Assembly: GCF_000442255.1 (NCBI RefSeq)
Contig: NZ_KE557277.1
Coordinates: 88,836-152,835, forward strand
Source of the DNA: Salipiger mucosus DSM 16094
GTDB taxonomy: Bacteria; Pseudomonadota; Alphaproteobacteria; Rhodobacterales; Rhodobacteraceae
Length of the DNA: 64,000 bases
Direction: 5' to 3'
Below the pieces are notes generated by a model. The model saw only the letters and a program-made list of their open reading frames with translations, ran no database searches and was not told where the DNA came from. The stretch's first letter is position 1; every line of letters begins with the position of its first letter. Below, piece by piece: positions 17,147 to 24,578 of this stretch. The position numbers and the translations under genes are program-made.

Positions 17147-18811
17147 ATGGACATGACGACAACCGCGGCCGCGACGGCGCTCGAGCGGAAGACCGGCGGC
17201 AACCGCGCCGTGGAGGCGCTCCGGGCGCAGGGCATCGACACGGTCTTCGCCCTTCCGGGCGTTCAGCTCGACCCGCTGTTCAACGCCTTTCACGATGCCG
17301 GGGACGGCCTGCGCGTGATCGAGAGCCGGCACGAGCAGGGCGTGGCCTACATGGCCTTCGGCTATGCCGAGGCCACCGGGCGCACCGGGACCTTCGCGGT
17401 GGTGCCGGGGCCGGGAATGCTGAACGCCGCCGCGGCGCTCTCGACGGCCTTTGCCTGCCGCAGCCCGGTGCTGGGGCTCGTGGGGCAGGTGCGCAGCGAC
17501 AGGATCGGGCAGCCGCGCGGCGAGCTGCACGAGATCCCGGACCAGAGCGGGATCCTCGCGCGGCTCTCGAGGTCGAACGGTCTGGCCACGGCGCCGGACG
17601 AGGTGGCGCCGGCCATCGCCGCGGCCGGGCGGGCGCTGGCGAAGGGAGACCGCCCCGCCGTGGTCGAGCTGCCGCCGGACGTGCTCGCGGCATCCTGCCC
17701 GGAGGCGCCGCCCGTCCCGGGCAGGTCCGGGCCCAAGGCGCCCTAGGCCGAGACGATGGCACGGGCGGTCCGGCTGCTGACGGCGACCCGGCGTCCGCTG
17801 ATGTTCGTCGGGCGCGGCGCCGTGCATGCCGCCGACGGCCTGCGCCGGCTTGCCGAGCGGCTCGAGATCCCGACGGTCGCCGAGGGCCGCGCCAAGGGCG
17901 TGCTGGAGGACCGGGACCTGCTGTCCGTCGGTCTGTGGGGTGCCGCGCAACTGTGGGACAGCAGCGATCTGGTGATCCTCGTGGGCAGCCGGGCGCGGCA
18001 CTCGGTCGGGGTCTGGCCGCGGCGTCCCGGCCAGCAGGTGCTGCAGATCGACATCGACCCGGCGCACCTGCACGATCCCGCTCCGGGCGATGTCGGCATG
18101 GTGGCGGACAGCGCCCTTGCCGTGGCCGGGCTGCTGGAGGCGGTGGGGCGCACGGGGCCGCGCCGCTCGGCCCGGCGCGAGGAACTGCGCGGGCTGCGTG
18201 ACGCGCGGATGAAGACCTTCGAGACCCGGCTGCCGGACCAGATGCGGCACCTGCGCGCGATCCGCGCGGTGCTGCCGGACGATGCCATCATCGTGCCCGA
18301 CTACACGCAGGTGGGCTATGTCGCCTGCGCGGCCTTTCCCGCGTTCCGGCCGGGCACGCTCATCACGCCGGGATACCAGGGAACGCTCGGCTTTGCCTTC
18401 GCCACCGCGCTCGGGGCCAAGGTCGGATGCCCGGATCGGCCGGTGATCTCGCTCAACGGGGACGGCGGGTTCCTGTTCACGCTGCCCGAACTCGCGACGG
18501 CGGTGAAGCACCGCATCGGTGCGATCTCCATCGTCTTCAGCGACGGGGCCTACGGCAACGTGCGGCGCCTGCAGAAGACGGTGAACGGCGGACGTGTCAT
18601 CGCCACCGACCTGCAGAATCCCGACTTCGTCGCGCTGGCGCAGAGCTTCGGTGCGCATGGCGTCCGCGCCCGCGACGAACTGGAGGTCGGCCTTGCCGTG
18701 CGCGAGGCGATGCGCCGCGACCTGCCGACGGTGATCGACGTGCCCGTGGGCGAGATGAACGACCCCTGGCCGCTGCTGCGGCCGCAACTTCCCGAAAAGG
18801 CAGGAGGCTGA
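17147..18811 (+). pseudogene. Thiamine-pyrophosphate-dependent decarboxylase/synthase-like enzyme with internal in-frame TAG
   Basis: The frame from ATG 17147 encodes a TPP enzyme N-domain (FALPGVQLDPLFNAFHDAG; RHEQGVAYMAFGYAEATG with the cofactor-activating Glu). It stops at TAG 17744-17746 after GRSGPKAP and resumes in the same frame with AETMARAVRLLTATRRPLMF, then the central domain and a TPP-binding domain (SLNGDGGFLFTLPELATA, VFSDGAYGN). A CAG or GAG at 17744 would give a normal ~554-residue acetolactate-synthase or benzoylformate-decarboxylase-like protein. ATG 17756 could restart the second half. So it is a nonsense allele, a split gene or a one-base sequencing error. Likely substrate: a 2-oxo acid derived from the imported compound. 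Confidence 0.8.
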
Positions 18812-18815
18812 GACC

Positions 18816-20490
18816 ATGATGGACCAGGCGACCGTTCCGCAGGGCACCCCCGTCGAGACGACCCCCGGGATCGAGCCGCTCGTGCGCCTGCGCGACTTCA
18901 ACCTCGGGTTCCAGACTCCCGACGGGCTCAAGCAGGTGCTGCACGACATCAACCTGACCGTCTCGCGCGGCGAGATCGTGGGACTGGTGGGCGAAAGCGG
19001 ATCGGGCAAGACGGTGACGGCGAAATACGTTCTCGGCGTGCTGCCGCGCCGGACGGCGCGCGTGATCTCGGGCGAGGCGCACCTGCTCGGGCATGACCTG
19101 CTGTCGATCGGGCAGGCGCAGCGCGAGCGGCTCAAGCGGCACATCGCCTACGTGCCGCAGGACCCGATGGCGGCGCTCAACCCATCGTTCAGGATCCTGA
19201 CGCAAATGACCGACGTGCTTGTCTGGGACTGGGCGGACCAGAGCCTCGCGCGATACCTGCGGATGCGGCGGCAGCCCTCGGTGCGGCGGCGCGCGCGCGC
19301 GGTCCGCGGAGCTGCTCGACATGGTGCGCATCAACGACACGGCGACCGTGCTGGACAGCTACCCGGTGCAGCTTTCCGGCGGCATGCGGCAGCGCGTGCT
19401 GCTGGCGCTCGCGATGTCGGGAAATCCCGCGCTGCTGATCGCCGACGAGCCGACGACCGCGCTGGACGTGACCGTGCAGAAGCGCTCCGTGGAGCTTATG
19501 CAGGACCTCGTGGAACGCGAGGGTCTTTCCGGTCTCTACATCACCCACGACCTGGGCGTCGCGCGCTGGCTGTGCCGCCGCTCGCACGTGATGTACCGCG
19601 GCCGCGTGGTCGAGGAGGGACCGACCGGGGCCATCCTCGATGCGCCGCGCGATCCCTACACCCGTGGCCTCGTGGCGGCGGTGCCGCGGGTCGACGAGGC
19701 CGTCGCGGTGCGTACCCTGCCTGCGCCGCCGCCCTCGGGCCGGCCGCAGATCAGGGTCATGGACCTGAGGAAGCGCTTCGAGGCGACCGAGGCCGTCAAG
19801 GGCGTTTCGTTCGAGGTCAGGCGCGGCGAGACCTTTGCCATCGTCGGCGAAAGCGGATCGGGCAAGTCGACCATCGCGCAGATGTTGACCGGGCTGATGT
19901 TGCCGACCGAGGGCGAGATCCGCTTCGACGGCGAGGTCATGAACATCGTCGGCCCGCGTGACCGTCTGCGCTACCGCGACCTGATCCAGATGGTCTTCCA
20001 GGACCCGGCCTCGTCGCTGAACCCGCGCCAGACGCTCGAGACCATTGTCGGGCTGCCGCTGCGGCTGCACGGCATGACCGATGCCGCGAAACGGCGCGAG
20101 CGCGTGGTGGAGCTGCTGGACAAGGTGTCGCTGCCGGCGGACTTCCTGCACCGGCGGCCGGTGTCTCTCTCGGGCGGTCAGAAGCAGCGGGTCTCGATCG
20201 CGCGGGCGCTGGCGGTCTCGCCGAAGGTGCTGGTGCTCGACGAGCCGACCTCGGCGCTGGACGTTTCGGTTCAGGCGCGCATCCTGAAGCTGCTGAAGGA
20301 TCTGCGCGAGAAGGAGGACCTGACCTTCGTTGTCATCTCGCACGACCTTGGCGTGATCCGGACGCTCGCCGACCGCGTGGCGGTCATGTATCACGGCGAG
20401 TTCTTGGAGGTCGGCGGCGTCAACGATATCTTCGAGGCTCCGCGCACGGACTACACCCGCCAGCTCATCGCCGCGGTGCCGGCGCTGTGA
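18816..20490 (+). pseudogene. Fused double ATPase of a peptide-type ABC transporter (DppD-DppF-like), frameshifted
   Basis: ATG 18816 follows AGGAGG. The first nucleotide-binding domain has Walker A GESGSGKTVTAKY and Q-loop YVPQDPMAALNP in one frame. Its signature LSGGMRQR and Walker B LLIADEPTTALD are in the frame one base later, and the second domain continues there (GESGSGKSTIAQ, FQDPASSLNP, LSGGQKQR, VLVLDEPTSALD). The frames cross between about 19255 and 19305, which contains a 13-base alternating GC run (19289-19301); loss of one dinucleotide or gain of one base would explain it. Intact, it would be a ~550-residue two-domain ATPase powering the permeases at 11352-13255. Its stop overlaps the nitroreductase start. 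Confidence 0.85.
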
Positions 20491-21317
20491 GGGGGCAGGC
20501 GAAGGACACCGTGCTGCGCGAGATGGCGGAGCGTTACGGCGGAGAGGCACCCGCCGGGGCCGCGGCGCCAAACCCGGTGATCTCGGTCATGCTGCGGCAT
20601 CGGTCGGTCCGAAGCTACGCGGAACGGGAGCTGCCCGAGGGTCTGCTCGAAACGCTGATCGCTGCCGGCCAGTCGGCGGCGACCTCGTCGAACATGCAGA
20701 CGGTTTCGGTCGTGGCCGTGCGCGATCCCGCGACGCGCACTGCGCTGTCGCGCGCCGCGAGCGGGCAGGCCTTCGTGGCGCAGGCACTGGTGGTGCTGTG
20801 TTTCGTCGCCGACCTGTCGCGGGCCGCGCGCGTGGGCGAGGCGACGGGGGCGGATCTTTTCGCGCTACCGATGCTCGACAGTTTCCTGGCCTCCTGCAAC
20901 GACTGCGCGATCTTTGCGCAGAACGTCGCGCTCGCGGCCGAGGCCGAGGGGCTGGGGACCTGCTACGTCGGCAACCTGCGCAACGACCCCGAGCACATCG
21001 CCGGCCTGCTGGACCTGCCGCCGGGGGCGGTGGCGCTCTTCGGCCTGTGCCTTGGCTACGAGACGGGACAGCCCACCGGGGTACGGCCGCGGCTGCCGCA
21101 GGCCGTGGTGCTGCACCGCGAGCGCTACTCGACCGAAGGCGAGGCCGAGGCGCTTGCGCGTTACGACCGGACATTCCGCGACCACGAGGTGGCGCAGGGC
21201 CGACCGGTCGGCAGCTGGACCGGGCGGCATGCCGCCCGGCTGGGCTCGCGGGCCTATCTTGCCGGGCGCGAGCACATGCGGGCCGTGCTGAACCGGCTGG
21301 GCTTTCCGCTGACGTGA
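20487..21317 (+). CDS. Nitroreductase family FMN-dependent NAD(P)H oxidoreductase (NfsA-like)
   Basis: 276 residues from GTG 20487, overlapping the ATPase stop (GTGA), so it is the last gene of the operon. The nitroreductase fold is indicated by VISVMLRHRSVRSYAERELP (FMN-phosphate Arg/Ser contacts), AAGQSAATSSNMQTVSVVAV, and AAEAEGLGTCYVGNLRNDPE. Length and C-terminal extension fit the NfsA/FRP group. It would carry out a two-electron reduction; its presence in a peptide/amide catabolic operon suggests that the substrate or a by-product has a reducible group (inference). Confidence 0.88.
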   Translation: MRGQAKDTVLREMAERYGGEAPAGAAAPNPVISVMLRHRSVRSYAERELPEGLLETLIAAGQSAATSSNMQTVSVVAVRDPATRTALSRAASGQAFVAQALVVLCFVADLSRAARVGEATGADLFALPMLDSFLASCNDCAIFAQNVALAAEAEGLGTCYVGNLRNDPEHIAGLLDLPPGAVALFGLCLGYETGQPTGVRPRLPQAVVLHRERYSTEGEAEALARYDRTFRDHEVAQGRPVGSWTGRHAARLGSRAYLAGREHMRAVLNRLGFPLT

Positions 21318-21392
21318 TATCGGTGGCGGCGCCGGGTCTTTGCCGCGCGGCCGGGTCAGCCGGTACGGCAGGCAAGCGGAACTGGGGATGCC

Positions 21393-21404
21393 TGCAAAAT
21401 TGCA
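21393..21404. promoter_or_regulatory. Palindrome upstream of the cellulose operon
   Basis: TGCAAAATTGCA is a perfect palindrome (TGCAA-AA-TTGCA), 170 bases before the chosen bcsN start, in the only intergenic space before the operon. It resembles CTGCAAGTTTTGCAG at 9258-9272 with a different spacer. Possible transcription-factor site; no regulator is assigned. The rest of 21318-21563 shows no gene or terminator. Confidence 0.35.
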
Positions 21405-21563
21405 ACTCCTGCGCGATTTGACCTGACGCCACGTTCCTGAAAGCGGAATTCGACTGTACCTTCAGCCGAGATTTCTGGGTGCCGCCGCATCGCAGCGACG
21501 GACGTGGGGAGTTTTGTGCTGAACATCCTGTACGAAAAGCTGACAACCTGCAGGGCCGCCGCG

Positions 21564-22196
21564 ATGCGCCGGGCGTTCGCGCTTTCCGTGCTGGCGGCGC
21601 TGGGCGGGTGCCAGACCTTTCCGTTGACGCCCACCGAATTCGGCATGTCGCTCGAGAGCGAACCCTTCGTCCAGCAGCGGGCATCCGATGCCTGGGTGGC
21701 GGTCGACGGAACGCAACTCGTGCTCGAACGGGCGCTCGGTCCGGTCAGCGAGCAACGCATCCTGCTGCCGAACCGAACGGCCCTGAGTGGAGAGAACGTG
21801 ATGCATCTGCGCGCGCGCCGGGGCGATCTCGTGAACATGGGGCGCTTCCGGCCGCTCGACCTGCTCGGGCCCGAGGGGACGCCGCATCCGTTCGATCCCT
21901 TCGAAGATCTCTCGTTCCGCACCGAGGACGATGTGCTTGGCACGCTCAGCTGGGCGGTCTGGACAAACCAGGCGGGCCTGAACTGTGTCCTCGCGTTCCG
22001 GCGTCTGGACGCGACCACCCGGGTCGTGCCGGCCGATGCGGCCATCGCGGACATGATGCTGCGCAACTGCATCCACGGGTCCGTGGAAGAGGCGCTCGAG
22101 CCCGCGCGGCCCAGCGTTTCGGGCTTCGCGGCGACCGGCTTGCCGGCGCGGGGCGCGCCCGAGATGCTCTCCCCGCTGGCAGGGCCGCAGCCATGA
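21564..22196 (+). CDS. bcsN: Cellulose biosynthesis lipoprotein BcsN-like
   Basis: About 210 residues. ATG 21564 is chosen because it starts a complete lipoprotein signal, MRRAFALSVLAALGGC, with lipobox Cys at residue 16. In-frame GTG codons at 21504 and 21516 would add an unusual 16-20 residue polar tail. The mature part has the BcsN-type region DGTQLVLERALGPVSEQRI and a late GLNCVLAFRRLD. BcsN is an accessory cellulose-synthesis protein known from alphaproteobacterial bcs loci; its role is poorly defined. The stop overlaps bcsA by ATGA, which supports the assignment. Predicted location: outer or inner membrane, periplasmic face. Confidence 0.72.
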   Translation: MRRAFALSVLAALGGCQTFPLTPTEFGMSLESEPFVQQRASDAWVAVDGTQLVLERALGPVSEQRILLPNRTALSGENVMHLRARRGDLVNMGRFRPLDLLGPEGTPHPFDPFEDLSFRTEDDVLGTLSWAVWTNQAGLNCVLAFRRLDATTRVVPADAAIADMMLRNCIHGSVEEALEPARPSVSGFAATGLPARGAPEMLSPLAGPQP

Positions 22197-24571
22197 GCGG
22201 CCGAATCAACATCGCCCGGGGGACATTGTGGCTGCTGCTGCCGGTCTGGGTCGCGCTGCTGGTGCCGATCCTGTTCCTGGCCTCGGTGCCGACATCGGTG
22301 ACGGTGCAGGGCCTGCTCGCGATCGTCACCTGCATCGCCATCTTCGCGCTCAAGCCCTTCGTCCACGGCAGCCTGCCGGTGCGCTTCGCCGTGCTCGCGA
22401 TCGCCTCGGTCTTCGTGCTGCGCTACTGGATCTGGCGCCTTCTGGAGACGCTGCCGTCGCTGGACGACCCGCTGTCGCTCGCGGCGGCCCTGGTCCTGTT
22501 CGCGGCAGAGACCTTTACCGTCGGGCTGTTCTTCCTGTCCGCCCTGGTCACCGCGGACCCGGTGTCACATCCGCCTCCGCCGCGGCTGAAGCTCACGGAG
22601 GTGCCGAGCGTCGACATCCTCGTGCCGTCCTACAACGAGAGCGACGAGCTGCTTGCCGTCACGCTCGCGGCGGCCAAGCGCGTCACCTATCCCGAGGACA
22701 AGAAAACCGTCGTGCTGTGCGACGACGGGGGCACCGACCAGCGATGCAACCACGCCGACCCCGCCATCGCCGCGGCCGCGCGAGAGAGGCGGGCGCGGTT
22801 GCAGGCGCTCTGCGAGAAGATGGGCGTGGTCTACACGACCCGCGCCCGGAACGAGAGTGCGAAGGCCGGCAACCTGAATGCCGCGCTGAAGGAGCTCGAC
22901 GGCGAGATCGTCCTGGTGCTCGATGCCGACCACGTCCCGACGCGGGACATCCTGACGCGGACCGTGGGATATTTCGCCGAGAACCCGCGACTGTTCCTCG
23001 TCCAGACGCCGCATTTCTTCACCAACCGCGATCCGATCGAGCGCAATCTCGCGCTCCCGGAGGTCTGCCCCTCGGAGAACGAGATGTTCTACACCGAGAT
23101 CCACCGTGGCCTCGACCGGCTCGGGGGCGCCTTCTTCTGCGGTTCGGCGGCGCTGCTGCGTCGGCGGGCGCTGGACGAGGTCGGCGGTATCGCGGGCGAG
23201 ACCATCACCGAGGATGCCGAGACCGCGCTCGAGATCCACTCGCGCGGTTGGGAGAGCATGTACGTCGAACATGCCATGGTGGCCGGCCTGCAGCCCGAGA
23301 CCTTCGCCTCCTTCATCCAGCAGCGCGGTCGGTGGGCGACCGGCATGATCCAGATGCTGATCCTGAAGAACCCGCTGTTTCGCAAGGGGCTCTCGCTGCC
23401 GCAGCGCGTCTGCTACATCAATTCCATGAGTTTCTGGCTCTTCCCGCTGGTCCGCACGGTCTTCCTGCTCAGCCCGATGGTCTACCTGTTCTTCGGTCTC
23501 GAGATCTTCGTCGTGACCGCGGAGGAGGTGCTGGCCTACATCCTCCCGTACCTGCTGATCGGCTTCATGATCCAGAACGCGCTTTACGCCAACGTGCGGT
23601 GGCCGCAGGTGTCCGAGGTCTACGAGATCGCCCAGACGCCCTACGTGCTGCGGGCCGTGATCGGGACGATCCTGCGGCCGCGCGCGGCGACCTTCAAGGT
23701 CACGGCCAAGGACGACGGGCTGGACCATGCCTTCCTGTCGCCGATCGCTCGGCCGCTTGTCCTGCTTGCCGGGCTGTTGCTGGCAGGCCTGGTCGCGGGG
23801 GTGGTGCGCTGGATCTACTTCCCCGGCGACCGGGCGGTGGTGCAGATCGTCGGGGCCTGGAACGCCTACAACTTCCTGCTCGCGGCCTTTGCCCTGCGGG
23901 CGGTGTTCGAACGGCCCTGGCGGCTGGTCAAGCCGCGGACGGCGGTTTCGACCCCGGCGCGGCTCACGCTGGAACCGGACCCGGACGCAGGGGACACGGA
24001 CGAGGCGACGACCCTTGACGTCACGATCATCGCCGCCAGCGCAGCCGCGGTGCAACTGCAGCTCGACGTCGCCCCTGGCGGCGCCGAGGGACGCGAGTGG
24101 CAGGACGGCGGATGGGAGGGCCGGGCCGTGACGCTTGCGCCCGTGCTGCCGAAGGCGCCCGAGCTCGAAGAGCCGCTGCCTGCCACCATCGGAGACGTGC
24201 GGGGCGGCGTCGACGGCATCCGGATCGGGCTCGAGGTGGCGCCCGATCACATTGTGCCCGCCAGCCGGCTTGCGGCGCATATCGTCTACGGCGACAGTTC
24301 GCGCTGGCACTTCTTCCGGAAGGTCCGGCCGCAGGGGACCACGCTGCTGACCGGCTTCGTCTACGTCCTCGGCAAGAGCCTGGTGTCGGTCCCGAAGTCC
24401 CTCTTCGACTTTGCCCGCGAGCCCGCCCGGCGGCGTCGCCACCTGGCGGCCGACCTCACGGTGCCGGAAGATGCTTTCGCGAAGGCCCTGTACGAACAGC
24501 CCGCGCCGGTGGCATCGGGGCCCGCACACGCCCGGCGCCGGGACCCCGAATACCTTGAGATCGAGGATTGA
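22193..24571 (+). CDS. bcsA: Cellulose synthase catalytic subunit BcsA with degenerate PilZ motif
   Basis: 792 residues, ATG 22193. N-terminal membrane spans are followed by a GT2 domain with the processive-synthase motifs: LCDDGG (~residue 177), LDADH (~243), TED (~337) and QQRGRWATG (~375). A second membrane bundle and a C-terminal PilZ-like region (~575-640) follow. It polymerises UDP-glucose into beta-1,4-glucan and extrudes it through the inner membrane with BcsB. In the PilZ region the c-di-GMP motifs are altered: where Rhodobacter BcsA has RRAAPR and DASTSG, this protein has RLVKPR and AASAAA, losing one linker Arg, the Asp and the Gly. Catalysis looks intact; allosteric control may not be. 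Confidence 0.93.
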   Translation: MSGRINIARGTLWLLLPVWVALLVPILFLASVPTSVTVQGLLAIVTCIAIFALKPFVHGSLPVRFAVLAIASVFVLRYWIWRLLETLPSLDDPLSLAAALVLFAAETFTVGLFFLSALVTADPVSHPPPPRLKLTEVPSVDILVPSYNESDELLAVTLAAAKRVTYPEDKKTVVLCDDGGTDQRCNHADPAIAAAARERRARLQALCEKMGVVYTTRARNESAKAGNLNAALKELDGEIVLVLDADHVPTRDILTRTVGYFAENPRLFLVQTPHFFTNRDPIERNLALPEVCPSENEMFYTEIHRGLDRLGGAFFCGSAALLRRRALDEVGGIAGETITEDAETALEIHSRGWESMYVEHAMVAGLQPETFASFIQQRGRWATGMIQMLILKNPLFRKGLSLPQRVCYINSMSFWLFPLVRTVFLLSPMVYLFFGLEIFVVTAEEVLAYILPYLLIGFMIQNALYANVRWPQVSEVYEIAQTPYVLRAVIGTILRPRAATFKVTAKDDGLDHAFLSPIARPLVLLAGLLLAGLVAGVVRWIYFPGDRAVVQIVGAWNAYNFLLAAFALRAVFERPWRLVKPRTAVSTPARLTLEPDPDAGDTDEATTLDVTIIAASAAAVQLQLDVAPGGAEGREWQDGGWEGRAVTLAPVLPKAPELEEPLPATIGDVRGGVDGIRIGLEVAPDHIVPASRLAAHIVYGDSSRWHFFRKVRPQGTTLLTGFVYVLGKSLVSVPKSLFDFAREPARRRRHLAADLTVPEDAFAKALYEQPAPVASGPAHARRRDPEYLEIED

Positions 24572-24578
24572 GCCGGTG

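Noticed and set aside
17744-17746. Amber suppression or pyrrolysine-like recoding to explain the in-frame TAG.
   Set aside because: TAG terminates several ordinary genes in the window, and no pyrrolysine machinery is present here; mutation or error is simpler.
21504-21563. Earlier GTG starts (21504, 21516) for the BcsN-like protein.
   Set aside because: They would put a polar 16-20 residue tail in front of a complete lipoprotein signal; ATG 21564 gives a normal signal. The GTG at 21516 has a GGGGAG but with spacing that is too short.
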